Positions 42,422 to 49,667 of a DNA stretch of 49,667 bases are shown here, in pieces. Source of the stretch: Bradyrhizobium cenepequi (lineage in GTDB: Bacteria > Pseudomonadota > Alphaproteobacteria > Rhizobiales > Xanthobacteraceae); NCBI RefSeq assembly GCF_020329485.1, contig NZ_JAGKJI010000049.1, positions 1 through 49,667 on the forward strand, in the 5' to 3' direction. The translations under genes were made by a program, and so were the position numbers. Within the stretch, counting starts at the first letter, position 1. Every line of letters starts with the position of its first letter. The notes below the pieces were generated by a model. That model was not told where the DNA came from, did not search any database, and was given only the letters and a program-made list of their open reading frames with translations.

Positions 42422-45400
42422 ATGACGCTCACAACCAGGCTCGCCATCGCGATGATTGCGCTGGTTGCGATCACAGTCGGCGCGGTCGCGTGGCTGAGCT
42501 ATCGCAACCTGGAACAGGCGATCGTGCCGCGCGTGCTCGACCGGATCGAGGCGCATTCGCGCTTCGTGGCGGGAGACCTGGCTACCCAGACCGACAACGC
42601 GCGCGCCGACATCGTGATCTTTCGCGATTTTGCGGCGGTGATCGGGATGATGCGGGCCCGCCTCAACGACGGGACCGATCCGCTGGATCATGTCAGCGAG
42701 ACGCTGTGGCGCGAACGGCTGGAAGGCCGCCTTGCGGCGCAGCTTGCGACCAAGCCGGCATATGCGCGGCTGCGCTATATCGGCGTTGCCGATGGCGGGC
42801 GTGAAATCGCTCGCGTCGACCGTTCGGGGCCGAATGGCGCCGTTCGGGCCGTGCCGGAAGCAGCGCTGCCGCGCGCCGGCGATGCGCCCTATTTCCGTGA
42901 CACGCTCGCACTTGGCGTCGGCGGGATCTATGTCTCGCCGGTCGAATTGGACAAGGAAGCCGGCGCAGCGCAGCCGGTGCCGATCCTGCGGGTGGCGACG
43001 ACGGTGCCGGCGACCGACGGCAAGCCGTTCGGGATCATCGTGATCGAGATCGACATGCGCGGCGAGCTGGACCGCGTGCCAGGCTCGGTGCGGCCGGGCG
43101 AAACGGCCTATGTGGTCGATGGCCGGGGCCACTACCTCGTCCATCCTGACCGAACACGCGAATTCGGCGGACAGGCAGGGACGGGGGCCGACTGGCGGCG
43201 CGACTTTCCCTATCTGGCCTCGTCGCTGGGAACGACGCAGGGCTTCGCGCGCATGGTCGAAGGCGCGGGCGGACGGCCGAACGGCGTGGCGCTGGGGCCG
43301 GCGCTGCTCGCCGGCAATCAATGGATTGCGGTGATCGAGACGGTGCCGAATGCAGTGTTCATGGCGCCGGCGGCGACGATCCGCAACAGCTCGATCGTGG
43401 TCGGCCTGCTCGCGGTGCTGGCCGCGGCGGCACTGGCGATCCTGATCGCAAGATCGCTGATGTGGCCGATCGGGCAATTGACGGCGGCGGTCGAGAGCGT
43501 GGCCAAGAACGGCACGGATGCCATTCCGGTCGACGCGCCGGGCGAGACCGGCGTGCTGGCGCGCGCCTTCGTGCGCGTGATCGATGAAGCAAACGCCAAG
43601 GCGGCTGCGCTCGAGCGCGAGGTGGTCGAACATTTGCGCACCGAGGCTGCGCGCGACCGCCTCGCCGGGCGCGAGCGCCTGTTCAGCGCCGCGGTCGAAT
43701 CCGCCAACGACGCCGTCATCACAAAGTCGCTAGGTGGTATCATCACCGGCTGGAATCCGGCCGCCGAGCGCCTGTTCGGCTATGCCGCGACTGAAGCGGT
43801 GGGCCGGCACATCTCACTGATCGTACCGCCCGATCGCGCCGCGGAGACAGACGATGTGCTGCGCCGGATCGGCGCCGGCGAAACGATCGCGAACAATGAG
43901 ACCGTGCGGCTGCGCAAGGACGGCACGACGGTTGAGGTGTCGCTCTCGATCTCGCCGATCAAATCGGCATCCGGCGCCATCATCGGCATCTGCAAGACCG
44001 CGCGCGACATGACCGAAAGCCGCAAGGCGCAGGAGAATTTGCGCGAGAGCGAGCAACTGGCGCGCGGCATCATCAACAGCGCGCTCGATGCCTTCGTGCA
44101 GATCGATCAGAAGGGCATCATCCGCTACTGGAATCCGCAAGCGGCAAGCATCTTCGGATGGGCTCGCGAGGAGGCGCTCGGCAGGAACGTGTTCGAGCTG
44201 CTCGGCCGGCCGGACGGCCCGCTCAAGACGGCGTTGGCGGCGTTCCTGAAATCGGGCGGCGAACCGGTGCAGCAGCGCCGCCGCGAGGTGGTGATACGGC
44301 GGCGGGACGGCACGGAGTTCACCGCGGAACTCAGCATCGCCGCGCTGAAGACCCGCGACGGTTTCGTATTCAACGGCTTCGTCCGCGACCTCACCGACAA
44401 GATCGCGGCCGAGGAACGCATGAGGCAGGCCGAGAAGATGGAAGCCGTCGGCCAGCTCACCGGCGGCATCGCGCATGATTTCAACAATATCCTCACCGTC
44501 ATCACCGGGACGATCGAGATCCTGGCCGACGCGGTGAGGAACGAGCCGCAGCTTGCCGCGATCACCAAGATGATCGACGAGGCGGCCGCACGCGGCGCCG
44601 AGCTCACCCAGCATCTGCTGGCATTCGCCCGCAAGCAGCCACTGGATCCACGCGAGGTCGACGTCAACCTGCTGATCGTCGAGACCACGAAGCTCCTGCA
44701 GCGGACACTCGGCGAGCATGTCGAGATCGAATCGATCTTCGAGGACGAGACCTGCCTTGCGATCGTCGATCCCAACCAGCTCGTCACCGCGATCCTCAAT
44801 CTCGCTCTCAACGCCCGCGACGCGATGCCTGATGGCGGCAAGCTCGTGCTCGAGACCGGCACCGTGTTGCTCGATGAGACCTACGCTAAATTGCAGGGCG
44901 ACGTCCGGCCAGGGCGCTATGCGATGATCGCGGTGAGCGACACCGGCACCGGAATCCCCTCCGACATCATCGACAAGGTGTTCAATCCGTTCTTCACGTC
45001 GAAAGGTCCGGGCAAGGGCACCGGCCTCGGCCTCAGCATGGTCTATGGCTTCATCAAGCAGTCAGCGGGGCACATCAAGATCTACAGCGAGGAAGGCCAT
45101 GGCACCACGATCAGAATGTATCTGCCGCCTGCGGCCAGCGCGACGGCCACGATCGAGCCGACGCTCGCACCGAAGCTCGAGGGCGGGAACGAGACCATCC
45201 TCGTCGTCGAGGACGACAAGCTGGTGCGCGACTATGTGCTGACGCAACTGCACTCGCTCGGCTACGCCACGCTGGATGCCGCAAACGCGGCCGAGGCGCT
45301 CGCGATCACCCGCGCGGGCCGGCCGTTCGACCTGTTGTTCACCGACGTGATCATGCCCGGCATGAACGGCCGGCAACTCGCCGACGAGGTCCACAAGCTG

Positions 45401-45550
45401 AAGCCCGACGTGAAGGTGCTGTTCACCTCGGGCTATACCGAGAATGCGATCATCCATCAGGGCCGGCTCGACGAAGGTGTGCTCTTGCTCGCGAAGCCCT
45501 ATCGCAAGTCGGACATGGCGACCATGATCCGCAAGGCGCTCGCCGCATAG
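42422..45550 (+). CDS. Hybrid sensor histidine kinase with periplasmic sensor, two PAS domains and receiver
   Basis: The protein has 1042 residues. Two membrane helices (about 5-24 and 325-345) flank a double-Cache-like periplasmic sensor. A HAMP linker is followed by PAS1 (VESANDAVITKSLGGIITGW), PAS2 (INSALDAFVQIDQKGIIRYW), and a HisKA box QLTGGIAHDFNNIL with phospho-His about 685. The ATPase has DTGTGIPSDI and GTGLGLSMV. The C-terminal receiver (ILVVEDDKLVRDYV) has phospho-Asp about 975 in FTDVIMPGM. It would sense a small extracytoplasmic ligand. I chose ATG 42422; an ATG at 42377 is in frame. The convergent FixJ-like gene is a possible partner. Confidence 0.92.
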   Translation: MTLTTRLAIAMIALVAITVGAVAWLSYRNLEQAIVPRVLDRIEAHSRFVAGDLATQTDNARADIVIFRDFAAVIGMMRARLNDGTDPLDHVSETLWRERLEGRLAAQLATKPAYARLRYIGVADGGREIARVDRSGPNGAVRAVPEAALPRAGDAPYFRDTLALGVGGIYVSPVELDKEAGAAQPVPILRVATTVPATDGKPFGIIVIEIDMRGELDRVPGSVRPGETAYVVDGRGHYLVHPDRTREFGGQAGTGADWRRDFPYLASSLGTTQGFARMVEGAGGRPNGVALGPALLAGNQWIAVIETVPNAVFMAPAATIRNSSIVVGLLAVLAAAALAILIARSLMWPIGQLTAAVESVAKNGTDAIPVDAPGETGVLARAFVRVIDEANAKAAALEREVVEHLRTEAARDRLAGRERLFSAAVESANDAVITKSLGGIITGWNPAAERLFGYAATEAVGRHISLIVPPDRAAETDDVLRRIGAGETIANNETVRLRKDGTTVEVSLSISPIKSASGAIIGICKTARDMTESRKAQENLRESEQLARGIINSALDAFVQIDQKGIIRYWNPQAASIFGWAREEALGRNVFELLGRPDGPLKTALAAFLKSGGEPVQQRRREVVIRRRDGTEFTAELSIAALKTRDGFVFNGFVRDLTDKIAAEERMRQAEKMEAVGQLTGGIAHDFNNILTVITGTIEILADAVRNEPQLAAITKMIDEAAARGAELTQHLLAFARKQPLDPREVDVNLLIVETTKLLQRTLGEHVEIESIFEDETCLAIVDPNQLVTAILNLALNARDAMPDGGKLVLETGTVLLDETYAKLQGDVRPGRYAMIAVSDTGTGIPSDIIDKVFNPFFTSKGPGKGTGLGLSMVYGFIKQSAGHIKIYSEEGHGTTIRMYLPPAASATATIEPTLAPKLEGGNETILVVEDDKLVRDYVLTQLHSLGYATLDAANAAEALAITRAGRPFDLLFTDVIMPGMNGRQLADEVHKLKPDVKVLFTSGYTENAIIHQGRLDEGVLLLAKPYRKSDMATMIRKALAA

Positions 45551-45573
45551 AGGCGATTTTATTCAACAGCGAG

Positions 45574-45678
45574 CTAGAGCATGATCCGGGAACGTGTGAA
45601 GCGGTTTTCCGAAAAGATCATGCTCAAACGATAACCTAAAGCGCGATGATGATTCATCCTCATCTCATCGCGCTTTAG
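45574..45678 (+). repeat. 105-bp dispersed repeat, copy 1
   Basis: The unit runs from CTAGAGCATGATCCGGGAAC through GTGAAGCGGTTTTCCGAAAA and AGATCATGCTCAAAC to CATCGCGCTTTAG. It contains two hairpins (GAGCATGATC/GATCATGCTC and AAAGCGCGATGA/TCATCGCGCTTT). An inverted copy lies at 46777-46881. Its end supplies the TAA stop of the FixJ-like gene (45675-45677). Confidence 0.9.
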
Positions 45679-46322
45679 GCCGAGCGCTGCTGTTGCTGCT
45701 GCGCGGTCATCACGATGCGCACGAGATCGGCGGCATTCCTGGCGCCGAGCTTCTTCATGATGTTGGCGCGGTGATCCTCGATCGTACGCGGGCTGATGCC
45801 GAGAGAACGCCCCGCTTCCTTGTTGGAAGCGCCCGCCGTGAATTGTTCCAGCACCTCGCGCTCGCGCCGCGTGAGCGGCTCGCGCCCGGGAAAATGCAGA
45901 GTTGCGATCCGCGATGCGGAACTCTCAGCCTGCCGCCGCATGTAGGCACCGATCGCCTCATTGAGACGGGCGACGATTTCGCTGCCGCGGAACGGCTTCT
46001 CGATGAAGTCGAGCGCCCCGTTCTTGATGGCGCTGACGGCCATCGCGATGTCACCCTGTCCCGAGATCATGAAGATCGGCGCCGGATAATCCTCGCCGTG
46101 CAGTTCCTTGAGAATATCAAGGCCGGATTTGCCGGGGATGTGCACGTCGAGCAGGATGCACGCCGGCGTCCTGGTTCGCGCGACCGACAACAGCGCGGCG
46201 CCGTCGGCAAAACAGATCACCTGATAGCCTGCTGCGGATAGGACCATCGAAAGCGTGTCGCGTACGGCGGGATCGTCATCGACGACGAAGATCTCCCCGC
46301 GGGAAGGGGCATTCTCAGCCAT
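45675..46322 (-). CDS. FixJ/NarL-family response regulator
   Basis: The 215-residue protein has an N-terminal receiver with phospho-Asp D59 (CILLDVHIPGKSG), acidic pocket FVVDDDPAVRD and Lys in DFIEKPF. A LuxR-type HTH follows (LTRREREVLEQFTAGASNKE, then ISPRTIEDHRANIMKKLG). This is the FixJ arrangement, so it activates or represses promoters after phosphorylation by a kinase, perhaps the hybrid kinase encoded convergently. The C-terminus ends in five Gln and RSA, from CAG/CAA codons right next to the repeat that gives its stop codon. Confidence 0.92.
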   Translation of the reverse strand: MAENAPSRGEIFVVDDDPAVRDTLSMVLSAAGYQVICFADGAALLSVARTRTPACILLDVHIPGKSGLDILKELHGEDYPAPIFMISGQGDIAMAVSAIKNGALDFIEKPFRGSEIVARLNEAIGAYMRRQAESSASRIATLHFPGREPLTRREREVLEQFTAGASNKEAGRSLGISPRTIEDHRANIMKKLGARNAADLVRIVMTAQQQQQRSA

Positions 46323-46468
46323 AGGTCATTCGTCCTTGAGTGGTGAAACCTGCAAACCGAACAATGGCTCCGACGTCGCGTCGAATTGACCCGTATTAGT
46401 ACGGGACGATGGCTTAGCGCACAAGTAGCACCGCGGCCCCTAAAGGTAGGGTACCGTGGAGAATGCGC

Positions 46469-46780
46469 ATGCAGAAAGCCGCAGAAAATGATCCTGCCAC
46501 AGAGGCCGTGGACGGAATTGACGCCTATCAAACAATCGTCTCAGACCTGATATGCCTGATCGGCCAGGTGCAGGCGAGCCTGTCTCGGATCGAGAGCGTG
46601 ATCGCCTATGAAACCTCGCTTGCTTGCGCGGAAGCCGCCGATGCCAACATTATCGTGCTCGACGACGTCACGCCGCGCTATACCAAAGCGGGGGCGGCAC
46701 TCAAGGCATGCGACGCCGGCCTCGGCGCAGCCCTCGGGTTCCTGCTCGAAGTAAAGGCAATCGAGCAGCGCCTGAACTAA
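46469..46780 (+). CDS. Small helical protein of unknown function
   Basis: The 103-residue protein starts at ATG 46469, with GGAG seven bases upstream (an ATG at 46463 is too close to that site). It reads MQKAAENDPATEAVDGIDAY, then IVSDLICLIGQVQASLSRIE and ends LGFLLEVKAIEQRLN. Predicted mainly alpha-helical and soluble, with no motif I know. It is divergent from the FixJ-like gene. Its TAA stop is the first bases of the inverted 105-bp repeat at 46777. The position between a regulator and chemotaxis-type genes suggests a signalling accessory role, without direct evidence. Confidence 0.65.
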   Translation: MQKAAENDPATEAVDGIDAYQTIVSDLICLIGQVQASLSRIESVIAYETSLACAEAADANIIVLDDVTPRYTKAGAALKACDAGLGAALGFLLEVKAIEQRLN

Positions 46781-46881
46781 AGCGCGATGAGATGAGGATG
46801 AATCATCATCGCGCTTTAGGTTGTTGTTTGAGCATGATCTTTTCGGAAAACCGCTTCACACTTTTCCGGATCATGCTCTAG
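46777..46881 (-). repeat. 105-bp dispersed repeat, copy 2 (inverted)
   Basis: It is the reverse complement of 45574-45678 with only a few differences. Its left end (CTAAAGCGCGATGAG) gives the TAA of the small helical protein gene (46778-46780). Its right end (CATGCTCTAG) gives the TAG of the pilZ gene on the other strand (46878-46880). It therefore fills the whole gap between two convergent genes. Confidence 0.9.
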
Positions 46882-47207
46882 GCGGAGGTTTTCCAGTTCT
46901 CGGTTCCCTCCGCCGCGGCAACGCGTCTTTTCACAGGCTTGCCCCGGATGAACTGGATGTCCATCTCGGTGCCGTTGACGCGGACCAGTTCGCAGCGGCG
47001 ATAGGCAAGCCCGGTCGAGGACAACAGAAGGAAGAACTCCTTGAGGTTAAGTCCCTGGATGGAGCCTTCGACATTCAGGGCCGCGTCATTCTCGGAGATG
47101 GCGTTGAGCACGCAATTGCGCCGCCAGGTTCCATCGATTGCCATGATGCATACCTCGTAGCCGCGGCTGAATGTCACCCGCCCTGCTGTCCCGCCGGTCT
47201 CCTTCAT
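46878..47207 (-). CDS. PilZ-domain protein
   Basis: This 109-residue single PilZ barrel starts GRVTFSRGYEVCIMAIDGTW, then RRNCVLNAISENDAALNVEG. The c-di-GMP motif RxxxR is not clean and D/N-x-S-x-x-G reads S-E-N-D-A-A, so nucleotide binding is doubtful. Related rhizobial proteins sit next to cheR and cheY-like genes, as here, and may be motor or chemotaxis modulators. Start at 47207, four bases from the cheR stop, so cotranscribed and probably coupled. Confidence 0.82.
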   Translation of the reverse strand: MKETGGTAGRVTFSRGYEVCIMAIDGTWRRNCVLNAISENDAALNVEGSIQGLNLKEFFLLLSSTGLAYRRCELVRVNGTEMDIQFIRGKPVKRRVAAAEGTENWKTSA

Positions 47208-47210
47208 CTG

Positions 47211-48086
47211 TCAGCGTCCTCCGATCGCGGCCATCCTGGGCATGGCCGCAGCCGCCATCGGGGCGACTGCTGCGCGTGCGCCGGTCGGCCGATAGAGGCC
47301 GCGCTTTTCCGCGCAGGGTTTGAAGACGTCGGTCAAGCCGACGACGGTTTCAGCCGCGCCGAGCACCAGGAAGCCATCTCCTTCGAGCGACCTGGCGAGG
47401 CGATTGAACACGTTGATCTTGGTGTCCTGATCGAAATAGATCAGCACGTTGCGGCAGAAGATGACGTCGAACGTGCCGAGCTGCGAGAAGTCATGCAGCA
47501 GATTGAGCTGGCGGTGCTGCACCATCGCGCGGATCTCGGCATTGATCTGCCAGAGCTCGCCGTTCTGCTTGAAGTACTTGAGCAGCAATTGGATCGGCAG
47601 GCCGCGCTGCACCTCGAACTGGCTGTAGATTCCCGCCTTGGATTTCTCCAGCACGTCCTGCGACAGATCGGTCGCAAGGATCTCGGTGCGCCAGCCCGCA
47701 AGCTGCGCGCTCATCTCCTTCAGGCAGATCGCCAGCGAATACGGCTCCTGCCCGGTCGAGCCGGCGGCGCACCAGATCCGGATCGTCTTGCGGCCTGCCC
47801 GTGCCTTCAACAGTTCCGGGATCATCGTGTCGCGGAAATGATCAAACGGCGCCTTGTCGCGGAAGAAGAAGGTCTCGTTGGTGGTCATGGCCTCGACCGC
47901 CTGCGCGATATGACGGCTCGATCCGCCCTTCATCTTCTGCAGGAGATCGTCGATGCTGGACAGGCCGCATTTGCGCGCCAGCGGCAGCAGGCGGCTTTCG
48001 ATCAGATATTGCTTGTCCGCGGACAGGTCGAGACCGGAATGGTCCCTGAACAATTTACGCAGATACTCGTAGTCGGACGCGTTCAC
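47211..48086 (-). CDS. cheR: CheR chemoreceptor glutamate methyltransferase
   Basis: The 291-residue protein uses SAM to methylate glutamates on chemoreceptors, setting adaptation. An N-terminal helical domain (YLRKLFRDHSGLDLSADK) is followed by the catalytic part: TTNETFFFRDKAPFDHF, SAM loop WCAAGSTGQEPYSLAI, LATDLSQDVLEKSK and FCRNVLIYFD. The last 30 residues are Ala- and Pro-rich low complexity. It lies between the cheY-like and pilZ genes on the same strand, near flagellar genes, so it most likely serves the flagellar chemotaxis system. Confidence 0.94.
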   Translation of the reverse strand: MNASDYEYLRKLFRDHSGLDLSADKQYLIESRLLPLARKCGLSSIDDLLQKMKGGSSRHIAQAVEAMTTNETFFFRDKAPFDHFRDTMIPELLKARAGRKTIRIWCAAGSTGQEPYSLAICLKEMSAQLAGWRTEILATDLSQDVLEKSKAGIYSQFEVQRGLPIQLLLKYFKQNGELWQINAEIRAMVQHRQLNLLHDFSQLGTFDVIFCRNVLIYFDQDTKINVFNRLARSLEGDGFLVLGAAETVVGLTDVFKPCAEKRGLYRPTGARAAVAPMAAAAMPRMAAIGGR

Positions 48087-48118
48087 GACAGCCTCTCAGC
48101 ACAAGGGATTTCGAACGA

Positions 48119-48529
<411 letters not shown>

Positions 48530-48745
48530 CTGAACTCGCCTCTCGATTGTTGTTGTCGATGCTCGTCAATCGATAGCGCTCAGCGCCTCACAACCACTTA
48601 ATTTTACCGCCCGTGCGAATACGGATGGCATGCTGATACCGGCAAGCGAGCGATGTCCAATGCGCCGGAATCGAGCGTTGCCGCGCGTCGGGACGAAGAC
48701 AATGAATTCGTTGGAGTTTTCGCTGCGAGGCGCGGCCGGCGCGCT

Positions 48746-49126
48746 TCACGCCGCGGCGCGCTGCTGCTCGCGCTGCATCAGCTTGCGGATTTCCTTGAGC
48801 GCCTTGTAGAGCGCGCCGCCCGCCACATGCTGGTTAACCAGGTCGAGCGGCTCGCGCGTGCCGGCATCGGCCTGCAGCAGTTCCTTGGCGAAGCCAAGAT
48901 AGGCGGTCCGATAGCGCTGGACGTCGTTCTTCAGATACATGGTCTGGACGCAATGATAGAGCCGCCTCGCCGGAGTATTGGCGGTCTTCTCGCTCACGGT
49001 GTCCCTTTCGCGCAGGATCGGCGCTTCGCCGTCGATCAGGAAGGAGGTGCGGGTGCCGGAGTTGATCAGCACGGTCTCGCCGATGACGATCCGTTCAAAC
49101 GGCTTCAGTTCGACGCGCAACGGCAT
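48746..49126 (-). CDS. flbT: Flagellin synthesis regulator FlbT
   Basis: This 126-residue RNA-binding protein controls flagellin mRNA stability and translation in alphaproteobacteria. The start MPLRVELKPFERIVIGETVL, then TRTSFLIDGEAPILRERDT and ARRLYHCVQTMYL, is characteristic. AAGGAG lies seven bases before ATG 49126. It sits directly downstream of a flagellin gene on the same strand. The usual neighbour flaF is not found in the 185 bp between them. The leader contains a duplicated 16-bp unit at 49136-49167. Confidence 0.93.
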   Translation of the reverse strand: MPLRVELKPFERIVIGETVLINSGTRTSFLIDGEAPILRERDTVSEKTANTPARRLYHCVQTMYLKNDVQRYRTAYLGFAKELLQADAGTREPLDLVNQHVAGGALYKALKEIRKLMQREQQRAAA

Positions 49127-49135
49127 GATCGTCTC

Positions 49136-49167
49136 CTTTTCTAGGCAACGGCTTTTCTAGGCAACGG
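49136..49167. repeat. 16-bp tandem duplication in the flbT leader
   Basis: CTTTTCTAGGCAACGG occurs twice in direct contact. On the minus strand it lies immediately before the flbT ribosome site and part of the duplication may itself supply AAAAGG-like sequence. Confidence 0.85.
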
Positions 49168-49261
49168 CGCGGGCGTCTGGCCGCCCTCGATTTTCGAAGT
49201 CTTCGTCGCGCAAACCGGCGATGGCCGTGCCGCCATCCGGTCTCGCGGTTCTTGAATCCGA

Positions 49262-49287
49262 AAGCGGCGGAGTTGCCTCCGCCGCTT
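49262..49287 (-). terminator. Hairpin after the flagellin gene
   Basis: AAGCGGCGGAG and CTCCGCCGCTT form a perfect 11-bp stem with a 4-base loop, 24 bp beyond the flagellin stop codon. No long T run follows on the minus strand, so it may be a processing or stability hairpin as well as a terminator. Confidence 0.65.
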
Positions 49288-49311
49288 CCGTGTTCGGTTT
49301 CGTCGCAGGGC

Positions 49312-49667
49312 TCAGCGGAGCAGCTGGAGCACGCTCTGCTGGCTCTGGTTGGCGAGCGCCAGCGCGGACACCGCGATCGACTGGCGGGTCGACAGCGCCT
49401 GGCTGTTGGCCGCTTCCTCGTTGGTGTCGGCCAGCGTCAGGTTGGACGAGCCGGTCTGCAGCACGTTGATCAGGTTCTTGGAGAAGTCCTGACGGATCTG
49501 CACGATCGACAGGTTCGAACCGAAGGCCGAAGCCTGCGAGCGCAGCGTGCTCGACGCGTCGTTCAGCGCGGTGAGAACCTTCTGGGTGCTGTCGTTGTCG
49601 ATGAAGTCGGTCCCGGCAGTCAATGACGCCAGACCCAGGCCAGCCGGATCGTCGGTCACGCCGTTGA
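49312..49667 (-). CDS. Flagellin, C-terminal part (runs off the window)
   Basis: Only the last 118 or so codons are present; the gene continues past base 49667. The sequence is a flagellin C-terminal D0/D1 helical region: TQKVLTALNDASSTLRSQAS, then NLSIVQIRQDFSKNLINVLQ, and the end STRQSIAVSALALANQSQQS followed by VLQLLR. These helices pack in the filament core. The nearby flbT gene on the same strand supports a flagellin-synthesis cluster. Whether it is one of several flagellin copies cannot be seen here. Confidence 0.94.
   Translation of the reverse strand, partial: NGVTDDPAGLGLASLTAGTDFIDNDSTQKVLTALNDASSTLRSQASAFGSNLSIVQIRQDFSKNLINVLQTGSSNLTLADTNEEAANSQALSTRQSIAVSALALANQSQQSVLQLLR

Noticed and set aside
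49168..49234. Remnant flaF or short peptide gene between flagellin and flbT
   Set aside because: The only frame gives about 30 residues without FlaF features; its stop lies in the tandem repeat.

Overview
The window looks like chromosomal DNA of a Bradyrhizobium-type alphaproteobacterium. The evidence is high G+C with strong third-position bias, several interspersed palindromic repeats of the kind scattered through Bradyrhizobium genomes, a FlbT-type flagellin regulator, a FixJ-like regulator, and MarR-controlled homogentisate genes. No rRNA, tRNA or CRISPR array was recognised. Gene names rest on motifs and remembered family features, not on database searches.

Left part (1-7.6 kb). The window opens inside an IS110-type transposase. 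A minus-strand homogentisate catabolic operon follows: FAD monooxygenase, DUF2783 protein, an MBL-fold protein with a degraded metal site, hmgA and fahA. A divergent MarR gene shares its control region, where a perfect inverted repeat covers the likely operon promoter. A lactonase-like MBL hydrolase comes next.

7.9-19.9 kb. A secreted pseudo-caspase with TPRs, an OmpA-like protein and an RND adaptor/permease pair lie in series. They are followed by a convergent Crp/Fnr regulator, an AsmA-like protein, a 0.9-kb nest of intergenic repeats, small proteins, and a DUF1772/MarR divergent pair with a 20-bp perfect palindrome between them.

20-27.7 kb. This is an AT-richer accessory island: type I restriction-modification genes hsdM, hsdS (frameshifted) and hsdR, then a truncated RND-adaptor copy and a vapBC toxin-antitoxin pair. 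The intact adaptor follows, and then a second pseudo-caspase. The window therefore holds two loci that pair a caspase fold lacking both catalytic residues with an RND adaptor.

30-37.8 kb. A 574-residue protein of unknown function carries a DxDTT motif resembling class II terpene cyclases. It is followed by a secreted thermonuclease-like protein, an LssY_C membrane protein, a serine-glyoxylate-type aminotransferase, an oligopeptidase B-like S9 peptidase and a flavin reductase-like protein.

38-42.3 kb. Three minus-strand genes (aldehyde dehydrogenase, RraA-like protein, IlvD/Edd dehydratase) look like a sugar-acid pathway, possibly L-arabonate.

42.4-49.7 kb. Signalling and motility: a hybrid histidine kinase, a FixJ-like regulator and a small unknown gene bracketed by two inverted 105-bp repeats, then PilZ, CheR, CheY-like, FlbT and the 3' end of a flagellin gene that runs off the window.
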